Shown here: piece by piece, positions 40,623 to 49,028 of the stretch
Layout of the letters: each line of letters opens with the position of its first letter
Numbering within the stretch: position 1 is the stretch's first letter
Source: Lactiplantibacillus xiangfangensis
GTDB lineage: Bacteria; Bacillota; Bacilli; Lactobacillales; Lactobacillaceae
Reading direction: 5' to 3'
DNA: 64,000 bases
Assembly: GCF_001438845.1 (NCBI RefSeq)
Contig: NZ_JQCL01000015.1
Location: 1 to 64,000 of the forward strand
Notes under the pieces: generated by a model
Databases searched by the model: none
The model's input: only the letters and a program-made list of their open reading frames with translations
What the model was told of the DNA's origin: nothing
Made by a program: the position numbers and the translations under genes

Positions 40623-40916
40623 ATGAATCCTGAAGAGATTTTTCAACGCTATCTTGATAAATATCACATTAGCTTACAGCATCCCGAACACGGCATGGTA
40701 TTACTGACTTCACCGGTCTGGCCTAACCACCCCGACCTTCAACAATCCGTTCAGACGGCCATTCAAGGTCTGAATGGCGTTCAAAGTGTCACCGCTAGTA
40801 GCCCCGAGCAATTGATCATGCGCTATGATTCCAGCCAATTACGCAAGCTCAATCCGCTCTCACTATTTAGCACCGAACGCCGGTTAAGCCACCAATATCA
40901 CCAGGCAGGATACTAA
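40623..40916 (+). CDS. Hypothetical protein, HMA_2-like fold possible
   Basis: 97 residues. The stretch HGMVLLTSPVWPNHPDLQQSV..LNGVQSVTASSPEQLIMRYD has the beta-alpha-beta rhythm of HMA_2-type domains, without a CxxC metal site. TAGGAGGAG precedes the ATG. Operon partner of the small membrane protein; a joint membrane function is inferred from position only. Confidence 0.6.
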   Translation: MNPEEIFQRYLDKYHISLQHPEHGMVLLTSPVWPNHPDLQQSVQTAIQGLNGVQSVTASSPEQLIMRYDSSQLRKLNPLSLFSTERRLSHQYHQAGY

Positions 40917-40924
40917 TTACAATC

Positions 40925-40973
40925 AATATCGGTACCAGCGACTCGTTCAGTCACTGGCACCGATATTTTTTAA
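40925..40973 (+). terminator. Terminator of the two-gene operon
   Basis: AATATCGGTACCAG..GACT pairs with AGTC..CTGGCACCGATATT, followed by T6. Confidence 0.88.
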
Positions 40974-41076
40974 TCAACTAAAAGGATTGCATGCTCCAAA
41001 ATTACCGTCAATATTTTTAAACTAGTGATAAGCTTAGTTTAAGACTACCTAAAGTTAGTCTAGGGGGGATGTTATC

Positions 41077-41850
41077 ATGTCACAGTCGCGCCATAATGCA
41101 TGGTTCGCTATTTTATTAATTATTTTAGTTCCGGGATTGTTTTTGCTAGTTCCTTTGCTCACTAGCCGAGTCGTCTCCGTCACTTATTCTGGCATCGTTC
41201 AAGATTTGGTCATCTTGGTCGCCATCGGGATCCTTAACCACTATCTATTCAAGATGCCCATCAATTGGTGGCACGCCCAGCACGGTTGGAAACAGGCCCT
41301 AGCTTGCTTACCAGCCATCATCATCTTACTCGTGCCTAAAATTCCTAGTGTTTTAAAGTTAGGTCAACTGACTTTCAATCCCATGATTTTCTTTTACGCC
41401 GGCTATATCCTATTAATTGGGGTTACGGAAGAATATATCTACCGCGGGGTTTTACTTCCGCTATTAGCCAAGGCCCTGCCGGGAAGAACACTACTGGTCA
41501 TTATCCTCGACAGTTTAGCCTTTGGTAGTATGCACCTCATTAACCTCACCGGACTGAATCTAAGCTACGTCCTGCCACAAATGCTACTGGCCGCCATAAC
41601 GGGACTATTACTTTGTGGCGTTTATCTCAAAACCAAAAATCTCATTTGGCCAATTTTGATCCACGCGCTTAGCGATATAAACATGATTGCTTCATTCATG
41701 TACCACACGCACAATCGCACCGGCCTAGCTATTCCACGGACAATTTCGTTGGGAGTATCAGCAATTGCTATCATCCTATTTATCCTCGTTGCGGGATTTG
41801 TTTATTGGCAAACCCGTCACCTTAACCTCAACAAGCAATTCGCTGATTAA
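41077..41850 (+). CDS. CPBP-family intramembrane metalloprotease
   Basis: A 257-residue membrane protein of the CPBP (Abi/CAAX protease) family with about seven helices. The catalytic motifs are EExxxR (Glu118, Glu119, Arg123 in EEYIYRG), His153 (FGSMHLIN) and His196 with Asp200 (HALSD). In lactobacilli such proteins are often linked to bacteriocin self-immunity; there is no bacteriocin locus here. AGGGGGGA before the ATG. Confidence 0.9.
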   Translation: MSQSRHNAWFAILLIILVPGLFLLVPLLTSRVVSVTYSGIVQDLVILVAIGILNHYLFKMPINWWHAQHGWKQALACLPAIIILLVPKIPSVLKLGQLTFNPMIFFYAGYILLIGVTEEYIYRGVLLPLLAKALPGRTLLVIILDSLAFGSMHLINLTGLNLSYVLPQMLLAAITGLLLCGVYLKTKNLIWPILIHALSDINMIASFMYHTHNRTGLAIPRTISLGVSAIAIILFILVAGFVYWQTRHLNLNKQFAD

Positions 41851-41869
41851 TCGGCAGTCAAATTAAACA

Positions 41870-41924
41870 GATAAAAATTAGCGCCATAAAGCCAAATTTG
41901 GTTTTATAACGCTAATTTTTATCC
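41870..41924 (+). terminator. Terminator of the CPBP gene
   Basis: GATAAAAATTAGCG (41870-41883) pairs with CGCTAATTTTTATC (41910-41923). Confidence 0.88.
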
Positions 41925-41980
41925 ATTTCCGCACGAGTCCATTTCAAATGCGACTTCAGGTCTTTCAACCTTTAACTAAC

Positions 41981-42027
41981 AAAAAAACCGAGCAACCATC
42001 AGTCGTAATGACGGTAGTTGCTCGGTA
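41981..42027 (-). terminator. Terminator of the DUF1398 gene
   Basis: On the minus strand ACCGAGCAAC pairs with GTTGCTCGGT, followed by T6. Confidence 0.88.
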
Positions 42028-42041
42028 CTTTTTGCAGTTAA

Positions 42042-42428
42042 TTAATACTTAATGGCTGCCATGATCTTGCCTTCATCACCGCTAAAGTCAATGATTTGGC
42101 GTTTCAGGTTGGCCGTCCATGCTTGGCAACCCGCCGCAGCTAATTGCTTAACGGCGTCAGCTAAGCTCAATTTGCCGGCAACATAACTGGTTGCCACCTT
42201 TTCAACCGTGGCCGCGTCTTCTTCACGCGCCACTGAGGTATTTAAGCCGTTAGTCCGGCGTTCAACGATATAACCATTTTCACCGAAGTACGCGGTAGAA
42301 CCAGTCAGTACGTCGTATTGAAAATGTTGAACACCAAGGTCAGATTCCTTTTTAGCAATCGTTGCAAAGTCCGCGTGGTCACCTAAGTCACTGAGCATTT
42401 CATCAATTTCAGTTAATTTAAACATCAT
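42042..42428 (-). CDS. DUF1398 family protein (YbcV-like)
   Basis: A 128-residue cytoplasmic protein of DUF1398. The signature GVQHFQYDVLTGSTAYFG and the Cys in AAAGCQAWTANL are visible. Function unknown. AAGGGG precedes tandem ATG codons (42428 and 42425). It is 48 bp downstream of the NCS1 permease gene and may share its transcript. Confidence 0.8.
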   Translation of the reverse strand: MMFKLTEIDEMLSDLGDHADFATIAKKESDLGVQHFQYDVLTGSTAYFGENGYIVERRTNGLNTSVAREEDAATVEKVATSYVAGKLSLADAVKQLAAAGCQAWTANLKRQIIDFSGDEGKIMAAIKY

Positions 42429-42476
42429 GACACCCCTTCAAATTTTACTTACATCACCATTGTAATCCAAATTAGC

Positions 42477-43844
42477 TTATTTGGCTGGTAACGGATAGAA
42501 AATCCGCATGAGACCCATGTAAATCAGCCCAATTAGGATCATATCAATAAAGGTCGCACCAGTGACGTTCGCTACAAAAGCGATATGCTTAATAGCGATA
42601 TAGAGTCCAACACCAAGTCCCCAACAAATCAGAGCGATGAGGTTGAACCCGTGAAAATACCAATATTGACCCTTAGAACTAGCCAGTTCGTTTACATCGT
42701 AATGCTGATGATGACGCCAATAATAATCGACTAACATCACACTGATCATTGGTCCTAGGACCATCCCGATGTAATCAAGAAAAACCGTAAAGGCCGCCAA
42801 GAAGCTGCCCATTACTAATGGAATCAAAGTGACGAGGGTCGCTATAATCGTTACGGCCCACAGTGCCGGCCGCAACCGAATCTTCGGAAAAATATTGGAG
42901 AGTGCAGAACCCGCAGCTAGCAAATTAACTGCGTTAGCCGTCATACTCGTCAAGACGATTACTAATAACGCCAGCACCCCTAATCCTAAGCGACTAGCAA
43001 TCGTACTTGGGTCAGAGTTATTTGGATCATAAGTTCCGGCAGTAATTGCGATACTGATGGTCGCTGCCAGTCCAATAAAGGCAAACCAGAATACCCCGGT
43101 AAACGCTCCTAAGAACGGCATCCGCGTTGCACCCGAGCGTTTACCCGTGAACCGGGTAAAATCGGCCCCAGCGGTCACCCAGGCAAGGTTGAACGCCGCT
43201 AACGTGTCCATCCCGGCACCCGCTGTCATGTGAAAGCGCACTGGCGCGTGCCAATTAAGCATGTCATGAATCGTAACGGTCTTAAATACCACGACCGTTT
43301 CCCATAAAACAAACAGGATCACTAAAATAATTCCAATTCGCTCAATCATCTGAACGGAGCGTTGCCCAACCGACACACTCAGCAGGTGCAGGACGCTCAT
43401 CACAATAATTCCGATGATGATCCCCTTGGCACCACCGGGATGACCATAAACCGGCCACCCCACTAGGTCGTGCAGCAAGTAGCTGACCGATGTCGCCGCA
43501 ATGAACGTGTTCACTGCGGTCCACCCAACGTACTGCGTTAAGTTAACAAACGACGGCACGTAACTGCCGCGAATCCCGAATGCGCCACGAATCAAACTCA
43601 TCGTTGCCGCACCCGTCTTATAACCCATAAATCCAACTAACGATAAACATAAGTAAGATAGGGTAGAAGAAGCAATGATAACCTTTAACGCAGTGAGTAA
43701 ACCACAGGCAGCTAACACGCCACCAACGTACCACGTTCCGTTATTAGCATTCGCCCCGATCCACGTGGCAAACATGTCCCAATTCGACATATGACGGTGT
43801 TTTTGCGCCACCACTTCAATTTGATACTTTGATTCCTGCTGCAC
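42477..43844 (-). CDS. NCS1-family permease (cytosine/purine/allantoin type)
   Basis: A 455-residue permease with about 12 helices. The NCS1 signature begins at NWDMFATWIGANANNGTWYVGG; VNLTQYVGWTAVNTF is helix 3 and WVTAGADFTRFTGKR the conserved loop. Takes up nucleobases or related compounds; the exact substrate is open. I prefer GTG 43844, with GAGAGG 9 nt upstream; GTG 43853 directly abuts that site. Divergent from an MFS exporter. Confidence 0.88.
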   Translation of the reverse strand: MQQESKYQIEVVAQKHRHMSNWDMFATWIGANANNGTWYVGGVLAACGLLTALKVIIASSTLSYLCLSLVGFMGYKTGAATMSLIRGAFGIRGSYVPSFVNLTQYVGWTAVNTFIAATSVSYLLHDLVGWPVYGHPGGAKGIIIGIIVMSVLHLLSVSVGQRSVQMIERIGIILVILFVLWETVVVFKTVTIHDMLNWHAPVRFHMTAGAGMDTLAAFNLAWVTAGADFTRFTGKRSGATRMPFLGAFTGVFWFAFIGLAATISIAITAGTYDPNNSDPSTIASRLGLGVLALLVIVLTSMTANAVNLLAAGSALSNIFPKIRLRPALWAVTIIATLVTLIPLVMGSFLAAFTVFLDYIGMVLGPMISVMLVDYYWRHHQHYDVNELASSKGQYWYFHGFNLIALICWGLGVGLYIAIKHIAFVANVTGATFIDMILIGLIYMGLMRIFYPLPAK

Positions 43845-43926
43845 ACCGTTCACCCTCTCTACACAATGCTTCCCATTGTATTTTCATTAGGGAGAATGGT
43901 CAAGTTGATTTTACCCCGTTCGTCCA

Positions 43927-43955
43927 TTGCATAACCCATTTATTCGCCGTAAGAT
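43927..43955 (+). promoter_or_regulatory. Promoter of the MFS gene
   Basis: -35 TTGCAT (43927-43932), 17-nt spacer, -10 TAAGAT (43950-43955). Confidence 0.5.
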
Positions 43956-43990
43956 AAAATCAGATTAAACTGATGAAGGAAGTGGCGCGT

Positions 43991-45208
43991 TTGAAAGGGC
44001 AAATAGAAGGCTGGCGACGGAACTTAGCCGTTCTCTGGCTAGGAACATTTATTGCGGGAATGGGCTTTTCCGAAGTCATGCCGTTCTTATCGCTATACGT
44101 TGGTCAAATGGGTGATTTCACTAAGGGTCAACTCACCATGTACAGCGGCTTAACGTACGCCGTGACTTTCTTTGTGATCGCCATCGTTTCACCGCTGTGG
44201 GGTAAACTAGCAGACCGGCGGGGACGTAAATTAATGCTCCTCCGTTCTTCACTAGGGATGGCCGTAGTCATTGGTTTGATGGGCTTCGTTCACAACGTCT
44301 GGATTCTCATCTTGCTCCGGTTCCTCCCGGGACTGTGTGCCGGATACATCCCCAACGCTAGTGCCTTAATCGCGACCGAGACGCCAAAGGAAAACAGCGG
44401 GACCGCAATTGGTATTTTGACTACCGGTTACGTCTCCGGTAACTTGATTGGCCCAATTCTCGGTGGGGTTTTAGCACAAGTCTTTTCCATTCGGTTTACG
44501 TTCATTATTACTGGGATCTTATTACTGATCGTCTTCGTTTTGAGTCTGACACTGGTCCACGAACATTACCAACCCAATCCAGCGGCCGTGGCCCAAAAAA
44601 ATGGCAGTCTCTTGAGCCAGTTTAAGAATCCGACGTTAATCATTACCCTCCTAGTTTCAACCATGATTATTCAAATGGGGAATAACTCAATCACCCCAAT
44701 TATCAGTCTCTACGTTCAACAATTGATGCACAACGTCGGTCCAATCACCGTCGTCGCTGGTATTTTAGCCGCATTACCCGGAATCTCAACGTTATTATCC
44801 GCCCCGCGCCTAGGTCAACTTGGCGATACCCGTGGGACTGATCGCATCTTAGTCTTTGGGTTTGTCTTTGCCATTCTGATGTATTTCCCACAAGGATTCG
44901 TCTCAAGCATTTGGACATTAGGCTTGCTGCGCTTCATGATTGGGATCTCAGATGGGGCACTTTTCCCAACGGTGCAAACCCTGTTATCGAAAAATACGCC
45001 CCAACATTTAACGGGAACGATCTTCAGTTGGAACCAATCCTTTCAGGCTATGGGCAGTATGCTCGGCTCACTACTCGGCGGGGTCATCTCAAACTGGTTT
45101 GACTACAGTGGCGTCTTCATCTTTACCGCTTTGTCACTCCTGCTAAACTTTATTGTCGTTTTGATTTTTATTCCTAGTATGCGCCATCCATTTGCCAAAA
45201 AAGCGTAA
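43991..45208 (+). CDS. MFS multidrug exporter, DHA1 type
   Basis: A 405-residue proton-coupled efflux permease with 12 helices. LWGKLADRRGRKLMLL is motif A (loop 2-3), and TTGYVSGNLIGPILGGVLAQ lies in the motif C region of helix 5. It resembles MdtG/PmrA-like exporters. I prefer TTG 43991, with AAGGAAG 8 nt upstream; ATG 43973 has no ribosome site and is too close to the promoter. Confidence 0.88.
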   Translation: MKGQIEGWRRNLAVLWLGTFIAGMGFSEVMPFLSLYVGQMGDFTKGQLTMYSGLTYAVTFFVIAIVSPLWGKLADRRGRKLMLLRSSLGMAVVIGLMGFVHNVWILILLRFLPGLCAGYIPNASALIATETPKENSGTAIGILTTGYVSGNLIGPILGGVLAQVFSIRFTFIITGILLLIVFVLSLTLVHEHYQPNPAAVAQKNGSLLSQFKNPTLIITLLVSTMIIQMGNNSITPIISLYVQQLMHNVGPITVVAGILAALPGISTLLSAPRLGQLGDTRGTDRILVFGFVFAILMYFPQGFVSSIWTLGLLRFMIGISDGALFPTVQTLLSKNTPQHLTGTIFSWNQSFQAMGSMLGSLLGGVISNWFDYSGVFIFTALSLLLNFIVVLIFIPSMRHPFAKKA

Positions 45209-45211
45209 TCT

Positions 45212-45264
45212 AATAGCGGATCTTCATCATGATTTTATCTGTCAGGGTGAAGATCCGCTATTTT
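45212..45264. terminator. Terminator between convergent genes
   Basis: AATAGCGGATCTTC (45212-45225) pairs with GAAGATCCGCTATT (45249-45262). Confidence 0.9.
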
Positions 45265-45278
45265 AATTATTTAAATTA

Positions 45279-46217
45279 TTATTGCATATATTTAGCCATG
45301 AACGCTGCAACCTTTTTTTCGTACAATTCAGGATGCAGGGTCATCGATTCCGCGTGCGCCGCATTTGGAACAACCCACAGTTGCTTATCCGGAACCGAAG
45401 TTGCCCGGTAATTTTCGTAAACCATCTTCGTAGGCACAAACTTATCACTGCCGCCATGAATAAAGAAGATGGGTAGCCGGTTCTTCTTTAACTGGGCAAC
45501 TGAACTAGCTTCTAAAAAGTTAAAGTGGGCCTTAGCCCGTGCCACCCAACTGGCGGTATAAAGTAACGGAAATTTTGGTAAATGGTATAACTGTTTCAAT
45601 TCATACCCCAGTTCATCACTGACACTGGTATAACCACAATCTTCAATAATGGCCTTCACTTGTGATGGTAATTTTTCACCACTCATCATCATGACCGTGG
45701 CACCACCCATGGAAACCCCAAATAAGCCAATTTGACTATTGGTCCCATTACGACGAATGACCTGCTTCGTCCACTTCACATAGTCCAAACGGTCCGGCCA
45801 ACCAAAACCGTAGTAGTTTCCTTCACTCTGCCCGTTACCCCGATCATCTGGTGCCAGCACATTGTAACCTTGCCGGTGCCACAACCGAATATAACTAGCC
45901 ATCTGTTCCTTATTTCCCATGTAACCGTGTGCGATGACGATTGTCTTGCTGGTTTTAGTTGATGCCGGGATATAGTCCGCGACCAACTTTAACTGATCGG
46001 TCGCCGACGTTTCGTGCCACGTCTGCTTAGTGACTCGTTTTAGCCAAGCTTGATTTTTTTGCAGCGTTTGATGACTCTTCTTAGAGCTATGGTGCAAAAC
46101 TTTAGGTGTGGGTTCAAATGCAAAGTGGTATAAATAAAAGCTCCCACCCGCAACACCCAGTGTGACGACCGTACAGGCTGCGACGATCGCAATTAACCAT
46201 TTCTTACGGGTTGTCAT
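45279..46217 (-). CDS. Membrane-anchored alpha/beta hydrolase
   Basis: A 312-residue hydrolase with an N-terminal helix (about 8-30), so extracytoplasmic. VIAHGYMGNKEQM holds the oxyanion loop, GVSMGGATV the nucleophile Ser, GGSDKFVP the Asp and NAAHAES the His. Peptidase or esterase role; substrate unknown. ATG 46217 with GAGGGGAT about 11 nt upstream; an in-frame TTG three codons earlier is too close to it. It lies 26 bp after the DUF1836 gene, probably one operon. Confidence 0.85.
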   Translation of the reverse strand: MTTRKKWLIAIVAACTVVTLGVAGGSFYLYHFAFEPTPKVLHHSSKKSHQTLQKNQAWLKRVTKQTWHETSATDQLKLVADYIPASTKTSKTIVIAHGYMGNKEQMASYIRLWHRQGYNVLAPDDRGNGQSEGNYYGFGWPDRLDYVKWTKQVIRRNGTNSQIGLFGVSMGGATVMMMSGEKLPSQVKAIIEDCGYTSVSDELGYELKQLYHLPKFPLLYTASWVARAKAHFNFLEASSVAQLKKNRLPIFFIHGGSDKFVPTKMVYENYRATSVPDKQLWVVPNAAHAESMTLHPELYEKKVAAFMAKYMQ

Positions 46218-46243
46218 TTCTTTCAAATCCCCTCTATGTAAAC

Positions 46244-46699
46244 TTAGCCTAATGTTTGAAGTGTTAGCAAGTGGGTACCGACCGTCCGTGCCGCCAGTTG
46301 AATCGTTCGTTCCGTCGAATCCGCTGGCTGGTTCAACGTATTTTCCCGCAAAACTCCTTCAAATGCGTGGCTAAACTGCTGGTACCTGAGCTTCACTTGC
46401 CGGGTATCGCGAATCGCTAAAATTGCTGACCCAATTTGGGACAACGCAAAGTCCGTTTTTAAAATGGACACGACCAAGACGGCAACCACGTGGTTACGGG
46501 TATAACGCCGCCCCGCGGGCCGACTGAAAAGGTGTTGCTTAACGTAACTATTGACCATCGTCTTAGTCACCAGTGGTAAGTCTAACGGCACCATCATCTG
46601 ATTGACCAACTGTAATAACTGGTCGATATAAAGTGGCATGGTTGGTAAATCGTTCCAGCGGACGAGCTGAAACGTTGCTAATTGATTCTGATCAGTCAT
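46244..46699 (-). CDS. DUF1836 family protein
   Basis: A 151-residue protein. LPTMPLYIDQLLQLVNQMM, KTMVNSYVKQHLFSRPAGRRYTR and the DFALSQIGSAI helix match DUF1836, a family with a MerR/HTH-like start, so possibly a regulator. ATG 46699 follows TTGGAGG at 8 nt. Upstream partner of the alpha/beta hydrolase. Confidence 0.82.
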   Translation of the reverse strand: MTDQNQLATFQLVRWNDLPTMPLYIDQLLQLVNQMMVPLDLPLVTKTMVNSYVKQHLFSRPAGRRYTRNHVVAVLVVSILKTDFALSQIGSAILAIRDTRQVKLRYQQFSHAFEGVLRENTLNQPADSTERTIQLAARTVGTHLLTLQTLG

Positions 46700-46900
46700 T
46701 TTAAAATCCTCCAAAGGCATGCTTTAATTTACCTTAATCTGAGTTCAAATTCAAGGAATACTAGTGTATTAATTATGTTATGTAGAATTATAATCTATTT
46801 AATTTTTAAGTAAAGTATGAGATGACTTGAAACCCTAGCCCCTTTTCGGATAAAATACGGTTACAATCTTAATTACTGCAGTCCAGAAAGGAAACTTCCC

Positions 46901-47374
46901 ATGAACAACGTTTATTTAGCAGCTCCTTTTTTTGACGACGCGCAAAAACAACGCATTGAACAAGTTAAAGCTGCGTTAAAAGCCAACCCCACCGTCAATT
47001 CCGACGGTATCTTCATTCCTGAAGAACATCAATTTGAAGAAGAACCATTCGGTAGTCGTGCTTGGCAGCAATACGTCTACGCTTCCGATATGCGCCAGGT
47101 CCACAGAGCCGACATCGTGGTCGCAATTCTCGATTTTGATATGACCAGCGCCACCAACGAACCAGATTCTGGCACCATGTTTGAAGTCGGTGCGGCGGTC
47201 GCTGAAAAGACACCCGTCCTGATCGTTCAATTTGATGCCGACAAGGACCTTAACCTGATGATTTCACAAGGACTAACGGCCTACTTCGACGCCAGCAAAA
47301 ACGGCTTAAAAGAACTCGCCACTTATGATTGTGACGACTTACGTTCCAAGCCCGCCAAACGGCCCGTATTTTAA
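46901..47374 (+). CDS. Nucleoside 2-deoxyribosyltransferase
   Basis: Exchanges bases between deoxynucleosides in purine/pyrimidine salvage, a classical Lactobacillus enzyme. 157 residues with Tyr5 (VYLAAPFF), Asp71 (ADIVVAILD) and the nucleophile Glu95 in PDSGTMFEVGAA. AAAGGAA precedes the ATG. Monocistronic. Confidence 0.93.
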   Translation: MNNVYLAAPFFDDAQKQRIEQVKAALKANPTVNSDGIFIPEEHQFEEEPFGSRAWQQYVYASDMRQVHRADIVVAILDFDMTSATNEPDSGTMFEVGAAVAEKTPVLIVQFDADKDLNLMISQGLTAYFDASKNGLKELATYDCDDLRSKPAKRPVF

Positions 47375-47461
47375 GGGATTTTACTAAAAGCTGAACGATG
47401 TTACGTCGTTGCAGGTGGAATTGGGTATGACCAGCTAGTGCCGCTTCTACTGCTTCCTTAA

Positions 47462-47714
47462 TTAAAGGTTCAGCCAGCTGACTTTTGGGTTCCTAAACGT
47501 CGTAATATGCATCGTACGGGGCTTAATGACCGATTATTAAAACAGGATCGACGTCAAATAGAGCGTGTATTTTCACGTTGGGTTAGTCCTTTTAATCCAG
47601 AAAAGGATCGTGCACACTTTGCAAAAGGATTTCAGGCAAGACTAGAGCAACGCTTGTTAGTAGATACCATAAATCAACTAGCACCAAGTGTAAGGGACTA
47701 TATTATGGAGGTGT
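47462..47714 (+). pseudogene. C-terminal fragment of a transposase (IS982-like)
   Basis: An open stretch without start or N-terminal domain reads ADFWVPKRRN.. then DRRQIERVFSRWVSPF and KGFQARLEQRLLVDTIN. The pattern RRxIExxFSxxxxxFxxExxRA..KGFxxRLxxxxL is that of the C-terminus of IS982/IS4-type DDE transposases with the last Glu. It ends directly at the ribosome site of the antitoxin gene. Only about 80 codons remain; no inverted repeats seen. Confidence 0.55.
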
Positions 47715-47718
47715 CATC

Positions 47719-48036
47719 ATGCCTAAAACTATCAAATCAAGTCAGGATGATAAAGTCGTTTACGAAGCAACAGTCACCAGCAAAGGCCAAATCACTTTGC
47801 CTACAAAATTTCGACAAGCGAATGGTCTCACTCACGGCGACAAAGTTAAGCTTATCCAAGACACCGCTAGCGGAAATATCCAGCTCGAAATCAGCGCGCC
47901 AGAAGATAGCCTAACCTGGGACGAAATTCTGAAAGACATTCCAACTGAAGTCGTCCAATTCAACAAAGACGGCACCGTAAATGCTGAAAAATCTCCAAAC
48001 TTCGCCGCCTGGATGAAAGAAGATGACGACGATTAA
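47719..48036 (+). CDS. AbrB/SpoVT-type antitoxin
   Basis: A 105-residue protein with an N-terminal swapped-hairpin AbrB domain (about 17-60): VTSKGQITLPTKFRQANGLTHGDKVKL is the classical signature. The acidic C-terminus (EDSLTWDEILKDIP and a DDDD end) would bind the partner. ATGGAGG precedes the ATG. The Fic gene follows after 82 bp with an intrinsic terminator between. Likely DNA-binding autorepressor and antitoxin. Confidence 0.8.
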   Translation: MPKTIKSSQDDKVVYEATVTSKGQITLPTKFRQANGLTHGDKVKLIQDTASGNIQLEISAPEDSLTWDEILKDIPTEVVQFNKDGTVNAEKSPNFAAWMKEDDDD

Positions 48037-48051
48037 CGAACATATCCTAAT

Positions 48052-48086
48052 ACAGTCTTCAGCTAAATAGCTAAGGCTGTTTTTTA
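48052..48086 (+). terminator. Terminator between antitoxin and Fic gene
   Basis: ACAGTCTTCAGCT pairs with AGCTAAGGCTGT (around a 4-nt loop, two mismatches), followed by T6. Leaky termination here would keep antitoxin above toxin. Confidence 0.75.
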
Positions 48087-48118
48087 GCTATACTAGGCTT
48101 CAAGGGAGTATTTTAGTA

Positions 48119-48790
48119 ATGACTTATCCAGATAAATATCAAATGACTATTAAGCAGGCCAAATTTTTTGCACATAAAAACCTCGTGAATTTAATCTATG
48201 ACAACTCAAAATTTGAAGGTACCCAAACAACCTTGCCACAAACCCAAACCATCGTTGATGGTATGAGTGTCGCTGGCGTTTCAACTGATGATGTCGTGAC
48301 AATCGTTACTTTAAAACGTGCCTGGCAATTCGTCATTGCTAATGCACAACCGTATACCATCGAAATCAGCAATAAAATTAATGCGAAAGTTGCTGCGGCC
48401 GATTCTCTCGATCCCGGCAACTTTCGCACCGAAAACGTCAGCATTGATGGAACCGACTACGTCCCGCCAATTTTAAGTACTGAGGAAATCACAACAACGA
48501 TTCAACAAATTTTATCACCAAAAGATGTTGCCTCTGAATCCATGACTGACAAGCTTTTGAAGCTACTACTAACCATGATGCGAAGCCAATTCTACTGGGA
48601 TGGAAACAAACGAACGGCATTTTTGACAGTCAATTACTTAGCAATTAATGCTGGCATTGGTCTATTTAATGTCAGTGAGAACCAGCTACCAACTTTTAAC
48701 ACGTTACTTAGTCACTTTTATACGACTAACGAGCCGCACGAATTAATGGATTGGCTTTATCAGAATTGTATTTATGGATTAAAGCTTTAA
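48119..48790 (+). CDS. Fic-domain protein with variant catalytic motif
   Basis: 223 residues. The Fic motif, normally HPFxDGN(G/K)R, reads QFYWDGNKR at 157-165, so the catalytic His is Gln157, while Asp161, Asn163 and Arg165 are kept. Near the N-terminus NSKFEGTQTTLPQTQ (29-43) matches the inhibitory helix of class II Fic proteins (SSxIEGN..LTLxET). AGGGAG precedes the ATG. With the AbrB gene upstream it forms a toxin-antitoxin-like pair. AMPylation needs the His, so activity may be lost, different or repurposed. Confidence 0.8.
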   Translation: MTYPDKYQMTIKQAKFFAHKNLVNLIYDNSKFEGTQTTLPQTQTIVDGMSVAGVSTDDVVTIVTLKRAWQFVIANAQPYTIEISNKINAKVAAADSLDPGNFRTENVSIDGTDYVPPILSTEEITTTIQQILSPKDVASESMTDKLLKLLLTMMRSQFYWDGNKRTAFLTVNYLAINAGIGLFNVSENQLPTFNTLLSHFYTTNEPHELMDWLYQNCIYGLKL

Positions 48791-48807
48791 ATGATACTTC
48801 ATTGACT

Positions 48808-48905
48808 AGAGTGGGACAAAAGTCGGTTAGCTTGCTAGTAGCATTAACGTGAAAATTGCGATTATTTCTGAGTTTGGGATAGTCGCTGAATCCCAATCAC
48901 CTCGA
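48808..48905 (+). repeat. Repeat element C, copy 3 (partial)
   Basis: AGAGTGGGACAAAAGTCGGTTAG at the start and GCATTAACGT..GCGATTATT match the first half of copy 1 (minus strand 10160-10070). The second half is missing. Confidence 0.6.
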
Positions 48906-48919
48906 CACCTCATTACGTC

Positions 48920-48970
48920 AAAAAGAAAGTGCTACCTAAATGCGTAAAACATTTAGGTAGCACTTTCTAG
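48920..48970 (-). terminator. Terminator of the P2-type ATPase
   Basis: AGAAAGTGCTACCTAAATG (from 48924) pairs perfectly with CATTTAGGTAGCACTTTCT; T-rich on the minus side. Confidence 0.9.
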
Positions 48971-49028
48971 AATTAAACTACTTTTTCAGTAGCCTCTCAT
49001 TTCTGAGATACCCTTTTTGCATGCTAAT

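Noticed and set aside
47507-47914. 135-codon frame as an intact gene
   Set aside because: Its first half is the transposase remnant and its second half overlaps the antitoxin in a wrong frame.
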